Positions 24,151 through 36,995 of a stretch of DNA of 64,000 nucleotides are shown piece by piece (positions within the stretch are counted from its first letter, which is position 1; each line of letters starts with the position of its first letter). The translations under genes were made by a program, and so were the position numbers. The notes beneath the pieces are model-generated. The model was not told where the DNA came from. It worked only from the letters and a program-made list of their open reading frames with translations, and did no database searches. The DNA is from Planococcus citri. Taxonomy: Eukaryota; Arthropoda; Insecta; Hemiptera; Pseudococcidae. Location of the stretch: contig NC_088679.1 in assembly GCF_950023065.1 (NCBI RefSeq), forward strand, positions 75,516,001-75,580,000, given 5' to 3'.

Positions 24151-25685
24151 TTCCAGGAATTCAAATTCCTTTACAGCTGTTTTTACATCGCTATTTGAGA
24201 TGAAAATCAGTAATATGAAATCGTACCTATCAGTTGTAAATTCTTGGGGGAAAACATTCATGAAAAATCGGATTTTTTTTTCATATGTATTAACTGTTTT
24301 TCCATACAAGTTTCAATTTCTATTCAAGTTACAGTTTTTGTCTAAAATCAATCGATATTTCTGAGGTTTACAATTTCTAGTTCAAGTTTGAGTTTTCAGT
24401 TTTACACCCTTGCTGTGAATTGGAAATTCTCAAATAATTTAAAAGTGGCCCTCTCTTGGGTTTTATTTTTCACACTCGAGCAAGATTTTTTTTGGCAATT
24501 TCTAACAAAGAAGTGAATTTTCTAATGGTAAAATTGAGACTTCTGCATTTTTTTTTTTGTCGTAAAAACAACAATTTCCAGTAATTTTTGCATAAAAAGC
24601 GAAACTTCATAATTTTCATCAACAAAGCGAAATTTTCACGCAACATTTGATATTTTCAAGGTAAAATTGGGAAATTTTTCAAAAATTTGGTAAGCGAGAA
24701 CTTTTGTTAATTTCTGGCAAAATGCAAGACTTTTCGAAGATGCACTGGCACAAAGTGAAACTTCTTCGCAAATATAGTTAAAAAACTCACCCTAAAGTGA
24801 GACGTTTTTGCAACTAGATGGCAAAGAGTGTTTTTTTTTTTTGGAAAATGGTGACAAAAACGGATTTTTGACAATTTATGTCTTCTTAGAGACTAATTCG
24901 CACGTTTTGAGAAAAATAAAGTGAGAAATTTGAATTTTTGCGCAAAGAAGCGATCATTTTCTGCAGAAAAAGGAGAAAAACAAAATAGCCAAAAAACTAG
25001 AACACGTTTTTACTCGTTTCGGAAATTTGTACAACGTTATTTAATCAATGCCTGAGAGTAGGTAAGTAATCTTCGTCTAATTTTTGAAATTTGAAGCTAT
25101 TATAACAATAAAAATTATTTTTCTCGAATTTACATCGGTATTTCTTGAGTGTGATTGCAAATGTAAATATTTGGTGACGATTACCATTATCTCGGTACCT
25201 AAGATTTATTATAGCAATATCATTTTAAAGGCCACCACGTGAACGCCGTTTTCAATGATACCTTAACAACAGCACGTGACCAGACAGGTTGATGACTTCT
25301 GCATTTGCAAGGCAGAAAGATACTCAAAAAACGACTGTCAAAAGTACACATTTTTTTTTATTACGAGGACTTTAAAAGGTATAAGTATCCTATTCAATGT
25401 TTGTAAATAAATCGTGAGTAAATCAAGTCTTCTCCATAGCTCAAAGCAATTTTCAGATAAGACATAATCTTGATATGTAGTTGTTACTGAGAAGAGAACA
25501 AATTGAATTTTCCAAAAGCCAAAACATAAACTTTCAACAACTGCTGACAGATTTCAATAATGTGCACGTGCGAGGCTAAGACTCTCAATGAAAGCTTTAC
25601 TCGAGCAATATCACTTTCCAAAGTTGAAATGCTTGGCAAAAACTGAACGAAGTGTGTGAAAAGATGAAAGGACCGCCAAATAAAG

Positions 25686-26311
25686 CAGGCTTGTTAACCG
25701 AAAAAAAAATATTTCCGGTTAAGGTTACGGTTAAAAATTAAACAAGAAATTCAAAATTTCGGTTAAAGGTTACGGTTAAGGTTATTCATTTTTTAAATTT
25801 ACGGTTAAGGTTCAGGTTACGGTTATTGATGACCATTTTTTTCGGTTAATGGTTAAGGTTAAGGTTACAGTTTTTGGTGGTAATTTTTCCAGTTGAGCTT
25901 AAAATTTCGGTTAATGGTTAAAATTTCAGTTAAAAATTTGAAAATTTCCAAAAATTCTTTCAGAGTTTGAAATTTTGAAGTTTAAAAAACTGGAAAACTG
26001 GTAATTATTTCATCTTTTGATCATTTTTTTGATTAAAATTTCAAATCATTATAAATCACATTGAAAAAAAACTCAGATAAAAAAAAATGAATTTTAAAAT
26101 TTTGTAACCGGTTTTTTTCTAAACATTTTTTGGTTAAGGTTATGGTTACGGTTTATTTTCATCTCAAAAAACGGTTACGGTTACGGTTACGGTTATGGTT
26201 AGTGATATTTCAAGAAAAGAAGGTTTTTTGGTTACGGTTAATTTTTTTTCGGTTAATTTACCGGTTAATTTGCGGTTTTGGTTAATGGTTAAAAACCGGT
26301 TAACAAGCCTG
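25686..26311. mobile_element. hAT-like non-autonomous element with GGTTAC/GGTTAAG repeats
   Basis: Inverted ends CAGGCTTGTTAACCG and CGGTTAACAAGCCTG are perfect over 15 bp. A perfect 8-bp target duplication AAATAAAG lies at 25678-25685 and 26312-26319, as expected for hAT. Both end regions carry many GGTTAAGG/GGTTACGG units on the plus strand, including four consecutive GGTTAC/GGTTAT units near 26170-26200. It is 626 bp long with no transposase. A truncated relative lies at 55184-55684. The hexamers look telomere-like, but the ends and target duplication show a transposon. Confidence 0.9.
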
Positions 26312-26319
26312 AAATAAAG

Positions 26320-27283
26320 CCCGTTTTCAACGATAAACAACATACAATATGTGAAAAGATACTGCAATATGGTGGGCCCAAAATGATGAAATTCAGTTTA
26401 ATGAATAATGGATTTCCATATCTCAGAAAAATCACCTCTCGGCTCTCGAAGAGCATACCTTGAAGAAAAAAAAATCATGTCGATTGATTAACATCTTCCA
26501 ATCGCACAAAAAGGCCATCAATTAATTTAAAAAATGGCAAACACACCCAATTCTACAGTATTTAAAAAAAACAATAAAATTCAAAATTCAAAATCATTGT
26601 TCCAGTCGATCATGATAATAGTAAGTAAATGAATTCATTATTTTCCAATGTATGTACATCTAGTTGTGAGGTACAGGAGTAGGTATTTGTAAGAGATTTC
26701 AGTAATTATTAGGAAATGATATGACATTCGAATTGTAGTACAATTGTTTTTTTGTATTCCTACATTTTCATTATTTTTTGAGTACTTCAAAGGAGATAAG
26801 AGTATAAAGGATAATTAGATATGCCAATACAGTGAGAATATTTCATTCTGTGCGAGAACTTGAGAAAGATGTACCCGTCTATTGGACCTGTGCGCAGAAA
26901 ATTCATTTGCAATTTTCGAAAAATTATACTGGTTTCATGAATGAATAAGATTTCATGTTAGATTACGATTCTGGATATCCTTAGGAAAAAAATCGTTTCA
27001 ATCGAATGTCAATCCAGCTGCTAAGAAATCTACTGAAGATAAGAAAGATTTAGACGATTTTATGGGAATAATTTTGGAAAAATCATGGAATTTGTGGGGC
27101 TGAAAGCAAGGTTAAAATCTTGAGTAGAGAAAAAAGCGTCGGGAAATTCAGAGCTAAGTAAATATTTTCTTGTTTTTGTGCGCATTTTTGTAATTTCGAT
27201 AGAATAATAAAGGAAAAAAAATTTACTGGCCGAAGTGAAAAAAAAAAATGTTCACTAAATTGATGATTTTACAAAAAATGAAA

Positions 27284-27314
<31 letters not shown>

Positions 27315-27554
27315 TGTATTACTGAAATGGCAACTTATTATCTTTTTTTTTCTTCAAAAAAATACAAAAAAGTAGGTCAAATTTTCCAAAATACAGCAGA
27401 AAAGTAAATCTTTCAGAAACTGGAGTTCCAATCGTAAATCTTTCAACTTCAATCAAATGGGTCTCAGATTCTTCAAAATACAATCTTCTCATCTAGAATG
27501 AAAATTCTGCAAAGCTACTGGGTCAAAAATTTGTACGGGGCACAGAAGAGTTGA

Positions 27555-27586
<32 letters not shown>

Positions 27587-27950
27587 GGTGTTATGATTTC
27601 AATTACGAAAAATATTTTTTTAAAAATAAAATTAAAATTATAATTGAAGAAGATATAAAATCAACTTCAGGATATCTTCGGAACCTGCTTAAGCATTTCA
27701 GATGCAGTCTGCTCGCCTTATTCAAAGATACAAACTTTCTTCGAGGCATCCATCGTTCGTTTTGGTCCCATTCCATGGTCAGAAGAAGGCGGAGGGGTGA
27801 TCTTTTGGGAAAATGTGACGTATCGGTAATGATGTATTTTATTTCAGTGTTTTTTCTCAGTCGTTTCTGACGACTTCGACTGTGATTTTTCAAAGTCGAA
27901 GCTATACGTCAGAATAATTGGTTTATATCCCCTCCCCCACAATATGTATT
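26320..27950. other. Non-coding stretch without recognised gene
   Basis: AT-rich sequence with simple repeats. The minus-strand frame at 27603-27893 (96 codons) is Arg/Lys/Leu-rich with no recognised motif and no splice support; I do not call it a gene. Confidence 0.4.
27285..27319. repeat. (TATG)n microsatellite
   Basis: About eight to nine perfect TATG units. A short (TA)n tract followed by a T run lies at about 27553-27586. Confidence 0.95.
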
Positions 27951-27960
27951 ATCTTCGTCA

Positions 27961-28215
27961 TTTTATACGAACTGGAAGCATCGCTTGGTATACAAGCCAC
28001 GCTGAATATCAACATGAAAAAAATTGAACACTTGTTATGTAGACGGGCAAATTCAGTTCAATGGTAAGTATCGCCCCTTATATTGCCTTTATCATTTCAT
28101 TTTACACAAACTGAAAGCATCGTTTGGTCTACCAACCATGCTGAATATCAGCATAAAAATTAACATCTACCAGAGTACAAATTGAACATCAGAGATAAAC
28201 TGGCAAATTGAGCTA
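27961..28215. repeat. Two-copy tandem duplication; first copy could overlap an exon
   Basis: Landmarks aactg(g/a)aagcatcg, ccacgctgaatatca and cgggcaaattcag recur about 138 bp apart. In the first copy, plus-strand frame TLNINMKKIEHLLCRR runs open to a GTAAGT donor at about 28065. The second copy is not open in that frame. An exon is possible, but the duplication makes it doubtful. Confidence 0.6.
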
Positions 28216-28219
28216 ACTA

Positions 28220-30440
28220 GCTAAACGTATAGCATAAAATCACTTTTTAACAACATCACACAATACACATATTGCTTTGCTACACAAAACTAGATTAGAT
28301 GGCTAATCCAATCTTACCTAACGTTTCTGGCAGGTTTAAATACCAGCTCAATACCATCAGCTTTACTTCAGTACCTTACATGGGTACAATACAAATATGC
28401 ACATGCAATTAGTTGAGTTCAAGTATACCTACTTCGGATGCACCATTATACGTTGTGTGATTCATTCAATCACATCTTCTATTCCCCTCCAACCTGCTAA
28501 CCGTTTTTGCTCATGAGCTCGATCGTATCAATTCTTGCTCACATCGATTGATGGAGAGAATCTCATGGTGAAAACCATAGCTCAAAAATCGAACTCATTG
28601 ATTACGTAGGTACGTAATCGAACACTAAAAACATTGAAACCAACACGTCGCATTTTGTAGATGACTCCTCCACCTCCTTGCTTTCTTTTGGATTGGGACA
28701 GACGAAATTGGATTCCGATAAACGAAATTCCATCAAATTAAACATTTTCTTTCGTGCAAGAAAAGGACAAAGAAAGCTTAAGCAGGCTCCATGGAAACAC
28801 AACTTGATGAGAAGTCCTGCATTTTACATTGAATTATTATGTTTTTTCTCGGACTTTTTTTCAAATTAAATATTTGCCAAAATACTGGTATTTGTAATCC
28901 CAGAAGAAACGTGAAAAAATTGTGCACCAGGAAATTGGTGACTCGGCAGAAACGTGATGTATTTTTCGACCTCCGTAGCTCTTTCAAATTTTGACCGATT
29001 GCTTTTCAGAAAATTTCATTCGGAAGGAAGAATTGTCTTTCGATTTTGTTTGGTCATTTTGCTGGTAGAACAAGAGTGTAATGGAAGCCCAAGCCCAATT
29101 TGATCTGGAATTTTTCTTTATTTTTCAATCAGTTGGACTGATTTTAATTTAGTGCATTAATTTCGTTTCCAAGTTGTACACATTTTTTACACTTGCTGAC
29201 AAGATTTGTTGAATAGAACAGTATTTACTTCTCTTTTCAGAATCATCAACTTAGGGTCTAGCAATAATGATTATATCAAATTTCTTCCAAGTTAACGAGT
29301 ATACTAATTATTCGAGAAGAAGGTGCAACATGAATGAAAAGAATGAATCTCATTATTTATGAAGAGAACAATAAGACAAACATGATCATTAATTTGCATT
29401 GTGTGATGAAAATATTTCAAATTGTCGAAGACTCTGAAATTATAACTCAGTACAGCAGGGGTGTGCTGGCCGTGAAAGCTGACCCAACTCAGTAGAAAAA
29501 TTCCCAGAACTGGGAGAGTAAGAAGTAAACGAGTTCCCACGAAGGAGTTGTGAAAATCAATGAAATATGTAGCTTGAAGCCAGAAAATGAAACATTTCCA
29601 CGTTCAGCGGTGTAATACAAGAATCTGACCACAGGAATTTCAAAAATTCAACATCCTCAACTAGAAGATGAATACGCCAGTGGGAAGAAAAGCAACACTG
29701 AAGTTATAAAAGGCAGTGATTTTATGAAATTGTCCATGAAAATGGTAAAACAGCTGAATGGAGTAAAAGGGCCATGAATTTTATGGAAATGACTCCTTCA
29801 AAATTCAGCCAATATCTCTGGGTGAGGTTTTGAAACTAGAGAAAAAATGTCGATACCTATAAAAATACGCTTTCTTTTCAGAGAAAAAGTGATATGGATT
29901 AATATTCAGAAAATATGCTGCCATAGTTTGAGATGAAATATTTTCTAATTTTGATTTTTAATTCATTGGGTGCTGATTAAAACTCAAACTGTTCAAGGTT
30001 AAGTAGACCAACGTTCCATGAAATAACGAACGATTCAGACGAGCCTTTCAAATAGAAGATGCCATCCCCCTGATTCGCCACCGCCATTTCAAAAAAAAAA
30101 ATCAGTCGAGTCGCAAAGGTTCCCTTGTTAATACATCAATTTAAAGCCATATTTTAAACATTCAAAAAAATTGGATGAATGCCAACATAAGAGTCGCCCA
30201 TTGTCGTAATAATGCCAAAAAATCCGGAAATTTGCGAAGAATACAGATTAGGTACAGCAAGTACCTAAAAATTATCGTTTCCCCTAAATTATTGTTCAAG
30301 AGTAATAATTTTTATAACTATTATCATCCGTGTAAGTTAATGTTAAGCCCCTAACACATCCACTCCGTGGGTACATCCAAAGTGAAGCAATCGAAGTAAT
30401 CGAAGTTACACCTTATAAGCAATCGAAACCTAACTCACAT
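28220..30440. other. Non-coding stretch without recognised gene
   Basis: No transposon ends, no exon with paired splice signals and no long frame were found. The short open frames on both strands overlap one another. Confidence 0.35.
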
Positions 30441-30449
30441 ATGTACTAG

Positions 30450-30667
30450 CATAATTTCAAACCAATTTCGAAAAAAGTTACAGTAAGTAAATTTTTCTAC
30501 TGGAATATGAAATACATATAAATGACTATGTTTTGGTTTTATCTATACCTATGTTTCTACAGCAATTTGCAACTAATACCGATCGCATGGATACCACGTA
30601 CAAAAAGCTGATGACAGGGAATACAGACTATGACGTAATGAGAGCCCTGCATGCAGAAGATGAAAAG
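30450..30667 (+). CDS. Two candidate internal exons of an unrecognised gene
   Basis: Exon a (30450-30482, 33 nt) reads HNFKPISKKVT between a TAG acceptor and a GTAAGT donor. Exon b (30563-30667, 105 nt) reads from QFATNTDRMDTTYKK to HAEDEK between an acceptor ending TTTCTACAG and a donor AAG|GTATTT. Both are phase 0 at each side, so they join in frame across an 80-nt intron. No family was recognised. No convincing next exon was found, because the first in-frame option downstream meets an early stop. The support is splice-phase consistency only. Confidence 0.4.
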
Positions 30668-30801
30668 GTATTTTAGCTTTCATTTTCTGAAAAACACATT
30701 CAAGTTTTAAAAAAAGAATCTCGCGTGTATTACAACATATTTGTATAAGAAAGAGCAATTTTTTCTTCTGCAAGAAACATCAGTAAGTAATAATGGTACC
30801 A

Positions 30802-31347
30802 GGGTATCTATCAAAAAATGCAAAATCAGCTTTAGCAGGGCATTTTTCACCAAGCTTGCAAATTTTGGGGGGAGGAGGTGGTAAATTCGTAAGTTTAATT
30901 TTTCGTTTTTCAAATGTTTTCGGACATTTTAATAATTTTTTGACAATGGGAAAAAAACTTTTCCAGTTTCAATTTTCTGTTCAACAAATTTACAAATTTT
31001 TGAAGATGGAAAATTATTGATAATTGAAAAGCAAACTGAAAAATTTTAACCCCGAAAAAAACGTGAAATATTTTGGTAATTTCAATAAGTATTTCAAATC
31101 ATATTTCGTACCTAGCATTAAAAAAAACATTTTTTTACTAAATCGAGTGAAAAAAAAATAAAAAATTTTACAATAATAATAATATAGGTGCATATTTTAA
31201 ACGTTTTTCTTTTTTTTTCGAAATTTCGAAAAGGAAGAAATTGATCGATAAAAAAGTTGAAATACTTGGAAAAAAAGAAAAACGAGCAGGACATTTCGGT
31301 GAAAAACAGGACAAGCAGGACACTGTACAGTTGTTAGACACTCCGAT
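30802..31347. mobile_element. Diverged member of the CAGGGTGTCTAAC family
   Basis: The left end CAGGGTATCTATCA and the right end TGTTAGACACTCCG agree with the family termini at most positions. Internal text near 30860 (a G-rich tract followed by TCGTTTTTCAAATGT) matches the 43.2-kb member. Repeats of GCAGGACA lie near the right end. No transposase and no clear target duplication. Confidence 0.6.
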
Positions 31348-31349
31348 AT

Positions 31350-33600
31350 TTAAAAATTATTCTCGACAATGCTACCAAGCTAAGTAATGGATACAAAACT
31401 TGATCATTTCGTGTAAGAAAGTAAGTAAACCCTTCGCAAAATCACTCATCTTTCACTTGTCTCAACAAGTTGAAAATATGAATGTTCTTGTAAATACCTA
31501 AATAAAACAGCTTGACCTGTAAGTTAATTTCAACTGTTCTCATAATAATATTTTACCTACCAACTCTTGAGGAAATCATCTTGACATTTTATGATTTTTT
31601 AAATTAAGTATGTATTTAGTTATTTCATAATCATCGATGTGAACAAAATTATACTTCACAAACGGTTAGGCTTTTGGCTCAGCCTAATTACGGAAAGGCA
31701 CTGTCTTGGGACACCTTTGGGTTACTTAGGTGTAGTTACATCATAATCAAATGCCACGAATCGACAAGTACGAAGTACAATATGCCATGATTCCTCAAAG
31801 CCAATCGCAGAAAAACTGACACAGATATTTGACCTATTCGACGTCGTCGATAAGACACATCGTGAAACGATTTCGTAAAATTCTGACGCGTCTTCCTTCT
31901 TTCCTCTCATCTGGCATCTGTTTCAAAGCTTTTTCAGTTCGCTTACATTCGCTTCAACATCAACATTACACGGTATATGTATAATACACGTAGACGTACA
32001 GTACACGATACATGCTTTACCATGTGGTTTTGATATACACGCGAGTAAGATGAAAAAAAATGAATCCGTTTACGAATAATCCCATTATATCCTTTTTCTG
32101 TACCGTTTTCCATCGCAGGCAGCTCTTTTTACTCGTCAATCCTTTAAAATTCGCGCCTCCGACGTCTATATATTTTTCATACCGAGAAGACGAAGCGAAA
32201 AACGAAGCAAAAGAGGTAAAAGGTATCGCGACGTTAAAACGTTTCCGAAAAAAAAAAAAAAGGTGTTTCAAAAACGAGGAAAATTTATACCAAGATATTT
32301 ATCGAGGAAGAGGAGATGCTAAATCTTGATGCTTGAAAATATGTTCAGTCGTGTTGCTTTTCGTACAGGGCAGAAGATACGATTAAAAATCTCATAAGTA
32401 GAACTAATTTTGAGAGAAAGTAAGTATACGTAGGGAGAATCGGGTTCAACAGTTGAATTTTTTCAATTCTAAAAACACAATTCAATGTTGGCAATTCGTA
32501 AGAATAATTATTTCAGGTTTTTGTATTTTAAACTTTGAAAATTCTTCTATACTATCTAGTGTTATTCTTATCAAAGAATTCTTATAAAGAAGGTATTTTC
32601 AGTAGGAAAAAAAGCATTTAGAAAGCTATCAGTGTTCCATGTTAAAAAATACATTGAAAACGTCATTCGTAGCATACTCGTCGTCATATGAGAAAGATAG
32701 GTATGTACTTATCCGTAAAGCTTAGGAAACAACTTTCTTACAAGTAAGCAATTTTTGATCGAGATTTTTTGCGAAGTGACAATTTTTCGCACTGTTGCAA
32801 AACAAGATTGTGTTTCAGTATTTAAAACAATGAAATATGGTTTAAACATAGCACAACACTCGTAACATTACATTATAAATCACCTCAGAAAAACATAAGA
32901 TTTTCATTTCAAGTATATTCAAAATTTTCAAAACACTTCGAATAATTTGCAAAGAAAAAAACCAAAAAATGTTTGCAAACTGAAAAATTAAAAAAAATAA
33001 AATAAAGTTGAAAATGTTGAAAAATTAAAAAAAAGTGATTATAAGGTCTTTAGCAACAAGCTGATGATCAACTTTTGGCAGAGACGAAAGTTGAAGGGAG
33101 TTGAGACATCTCCTTTATCTCGATTCATTTGGCAACACAAATTGGCAAAGAGACCTCATTTGCCACTTTTTTAAAACTTGAGTAAGTAAGACATTTTTGT
33201 AAGCTTTTGCATAGTTTTTATTCGTACTTAATTTTTTATCAAGAAAATATTTGTTTCGACTTTCATCTTGCCAGTCTAGATATGTAAATTCAAAACGGTA
33301 TAAATGTTGCATCCAATATAAGCCAGATTTCAATATGATTGCTGGAATCAAGCTGCTATACTGCTGCGACTGCGCAAATGAGCTAAGAACTGTAGACAAC
33401 GATTGCATAATCTTGTTAGGCAGTAGGCACCTATATTAAAAAGTGCATAATTTGTACCTATCTAGTAGGAGATTGTAGTTTTACGTTCGTTTTCAATTAT
33501 CTTACCTTTTAGACTCGAATGTATGTTTTTTTAATAAGCTACCTATATCATTATTAAAGTTTTAATAATCAGTAACACCAGCCAAAATACTATGTATGTA
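31350..33600. other. Non-coding stretch without recognised gene
   Basis: AT-rich sequence. The frames at 32060-32329 (plus) and 32017-32271 (minus) overlap on opposite strands and neither shows a motif or splice context. A CG-containing patch around 31.9-32.3 kb may be regulatory. Confidence 0.35.
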
Positions 33601-33616
33601 TGTCTATGTAAGTAAA

Positions 33617-34011
33617 TCCTTCCTAAATGCAAACATCTTACTGGTGATGGAAGACAACACCATGATTTTGATGATTTCAATCAGCTCGTGTGTGAGATTC
33701 AAAAAAAAAGTGAATGGCCACTGTTATTCCAGTCACCTAGTACGTGGAAAGAAAAAACAAAATTTCCTATATTACCTTCTTCTAACAAGCCTCTAGCTTC
33801 GATTCAATTAGAGTTTCTTATAAGAAAATTTAAAATTAAACATTTCAGAGGTATATTTTCACATGATTTTATGCCAAAAAAGTCAAGAAAAATAGAATAT
33901 GCAATTGTCAACTTGGACAATGAAAGCGGTATTGGTACTCATTGGGTGACTTTTCGGATCATGAAGCTGTACAGAAACCAAACACAGTCGACTGCTGACA
34001 CTTATGTTTAA
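33617..34011 (+). pseudogene. Polinton/Maverick-type cysteine protease fragment
   Basis: An open frame of about 130 codons contains KFKIKHFRGIFSHDFMPKK and, closely after, NLDNESGIGTHWV. This is the pattern of the adenovirus-like cysteine protease of Polintons/Mavericks and related elements: a FRGVF-D-LPK segment, then NLDxxxGxGTHWV with the catalytic His. The downstream half carrying the acidic residue and the nucleophilic Cys is absent; the frame ends soon after the His. No Polinton polymerase, integrase or capsid gene was recognised in the window, so this is an isolated relic. A domesticated exon is less likely but not excluded. Confidence 0.65.
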
Positions 34012-34438
34012 AATTTCAACTGAAGTCAATAAGAATCCTCGACTTAGTTTCACTGAGCAGAGGTTAAATGATATGAAATTTTGTATTAGTTTAATTTCAA
34101 TTTGTACTCGATGTACTATAAGTTGGTTGTATTCTTTTTCTTTTACAAATAAAACTGATTGTACCTGCAAATAAATTTTCAGTGATTTTTCAATTTTTAC
34201 AGAGTGTAGTAGATTTTTTTGTTCTGTTTAGTTTAAATAATGCGAAGTTATTATGTAATTTTTTTCTTCATACAATTACCTATCATGATTTTAAAATCAT
34301 ACATAAGTATTCACCAGTTTGGAAAACTTATTATATGGAAACTGGTTTGTTGAGTGACTTGAATTTTTCACCAATAATATTGCTTGCATTCTGAACAAAT
34401 AATGGAAACAATACTGCTATTATTGACAATTTCCACAG

Positions 34439-34537
34439 ACAGATGGTTTTTACTTAAAAGATGATCAAATTGGGAGGTATAAATTACATTTTAATCCTGA
34501 AAATGGAGAAATAATTATTTACGAAGGAACTGCATAA
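34439..34537 (+). CDS. Candidate terminal exon of an unrecognised gene
   Basis: After a pyrimidine-containing acceptor (TTTCCACAG) the plus strand is open in phase 0 for 32 codons, beginning TDGFYLKDDQIGRYKLHFN and ending in a TAA at 34535-34537. The composition is protein-like. The upstream exon was not identified. The nearby protease relic at 33.6-34.0 kb could belong to the same element, but nothing links them directly. Confidence 0.4.
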   Translation, partial: TDGFYLKDDQIGRYKLHFNPENGEIIIYEGTA

Positions 34538-34539
34538 TC

Positions 34540-36860
34540 TAATTAATCACATCATGAAAATCATAAAAATGCCCAATGGGTATATAGTGTATTATTATCT
34601 ATTATGCATATAGAGTGCGCTTAGCGCTAATACGATATTCGGCATCATTGCCTATTTCATGTACATATTTGTACATATTGATACCTTGTAAATACGTTAC
34701 TAAAAATGTTCCTTAGTAATGCGTGATGTTCGAGTATTCTTTCGATATACCTACGGTAGCCTACCTATACAGATACAGAAAATATTAAAACTATAGAAAA
34801 TTCTGCTTTACTTACGGGGGGAGGGGGCAGAGGGGTATGGGTAAGTTGATTTCTCATTTTTTGCGAAAGTAGTTACACTCGGGAAAAAATAAACCACAAC
34901 GGATAACGAGATACAAGTAATATGGTATGTTAGCCAGGTCTTAAATAGGTCATCCATTCGCTAATTTTGTCAAAAGCAATTCAGTGATGGATTATTGTAC
35001 CCTCCCCTTTTTTTGGAGGAAACACTCTCTTCCTAACTTGAAAATCTGGTTGCACAAAAAACGTATTCAAAAAAAAAAAAAAAATTGAGTTGATCATTTG
35101 TTATGTTGAGATTAGATATTATTCTGTTGAGAAGTGGATATATGTAGCAGATTTAAAGGATTATAGACAGTTTTTAATTTGATATCAACATGTTTAGTCA
35201 AATACAATTATTATGTGCATGGGTAGATAAATACCAAAATATCTAATTGCATATTTTTTCCGAAGTAAGTAAATAGGTACCATTAACCTGCATGTTTATA
35301 TAAGTACAATGTTTAACAAAGAGAAAAAATTTTGGATTCACATTTGTTTTAGTCAAGTTCTAGCTTCCAGCATTTGAACCAGTTAGAGCAAGTACATCAT
35401 TATAATAAAGCTACAAGCAAAAAAAGTTCAGTAGATTTTTATTCAGCTCCTATTATACCAAAGAAGCTAATTTTTTTTTAAATAGAAAGCTCTTGACGAA
35501 TACTGGATGCGAAACATACAGCGAAGGCCAAATTTTGATTTTTAGGGCCCTAAAATTAGAGGAAAATGCCCTAAAATCAATTTAAAAACATTTTGAGAAT
35601 ATGTTTTCTTCTAAATTGCATTTTGAATCGAATCCCAAAATTTGAACCGATTTGGTCCAATAATAGTAAACAAAAAACCCAGGGGTCAAGTCCATCAACT
35701 TTGATGAGCCATATACCCAGAACACGTGAATATTTTTCAATCGGACCAATCATACGAGTAAAAATTGTCTAAAATGAACCTCTACCAGTAGCCTACGTAA
35801 GTGACGTTTCTGACAATTTTTCAGTTTTCGTTTAGAAAATTCAATGAACGAACTCAGAAGGGAGATCTTTTAGACGATTTTGACCAAAAAAGTGAGGTTT
35901 GAGGGGCTAAAAAAAAAAAAACAGAATTTTTCAAAGTAATCTTGGTGAGAAAAAACTGCACTTTTCTCAGTAATTTTGATAAAGGAGCAGAACGTTCAGA
36001 GATGTTGACTTACCAAACAGAAATTTTTTGTATATTTTTTCAAACAAGTAGACATTTTTGGCTGATTTTTCCAATATAAACAACCACTTTCTCGTCCATT
36101 TCGGCAGACAGCCTTTTCAGAGGAAAAGAGAGGGGGAAGAGTCGTCGATTTTTCGAGAATTTCTATAATTCGTGAAATTCATTATTTGGAAAAATGGCAA
36201 TTCGTGATTTTTTTGGGAAATTTTCTGGAACCCGAGTCGACTCGAACGGTTTTGAGCTGCTTTGAAGCCTCTAAAATTTCATTTGGAAATTCCAGTTTTC
36301 TTCAAAATGTTTCATGAACTTAGGCATTTAATATTTTCTCAAATTATCAATCAACTGGATTTTTCACTTCACTACTTTTTCATTACTGACATTCAAAACT
36401 ACTACTTTTAGACACCCTGTAAGTAAATGAAAATGTTCGGAAATCTTTCAACTCTGAGTCTCTGATCATCAAACGTCGGAGCACATCCTACCCAACATTA
36501 CTTTTTTCTAAAAGTCAAACCGTTTTCAAGAACTATTCGTACACTTATACTTTGTATTTATAATTTCTGGAATTTTCATTCCTTGGATCATCTACTCGAT
36601 TCCAGTCACTCAACTTCACCCTTATAATTATTATTCTGTTTCAATGAAAGAAACGACACATTCCCATCATCATGTGCTCGCAACAGGCAATCAAATTCGA
36701 AGAAACTTAGTTTGATAATAAATTTCATTTCATTTCAGCTTTTTACGAGTAAACTAGGCTCGACTTCGGTAGTACAGAGTCGTCGACGAACGCTTTCTTT
36801 TAATCGAAAATTGTTAAAGTTGAAAGTTTCGCAGCATTCGAAACTCCCTCGGGTAATCAA
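34540..36860. other. Intergenic; transposon end at 36419
   Basis: No gene recognised. Around 36360-36419 the sequence has cactacttttt repeats and a terminus TTAGACACCCTG like the right end of the CAGGGTGTCTAAC family; its left end could not be found. A G run lies near 34816. Confidence 0.45.
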
Positions 36861-36869
36861 TTAAGCTCC

Positions 36870-36877
36870 TATATATA
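36870..36877 (+). promoter_or_regulatory. TATA box before a candidate first exon
   Basis: TATATATA followed by a short CG-containing leader (ccaccgccaccaaccaacg) and an ATG at 36996. The spacing would allow a transcription start near 36900-36915. Confidence 0.35.
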
Positions 36878-36995
36878 CCTTTTTTTCGCTACCACCGCCA
36901 CCAACCAACGTCGCCAGTGAGTAGAAGTACCATCGAATCAACAGTTGTATCCGAGTCTCAGGTATACATAAACGATACAGTCGAGCTCCTACAGA

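Noticed and set aside
25800..26220. Interstitial telomere-like array (GGTTAC/GGTTAAG)
   Set aside because: The array lies inside an element with perfect inverted ends and an 8-bp target duplication, and the unit is not the insect TTAGG repeat.
32017..32329. Overlapping 84- and 89-codon frames on opposite strands
   Set aside because: They are mutual shadows in a CG-containing patch, with no motif and no splice context.
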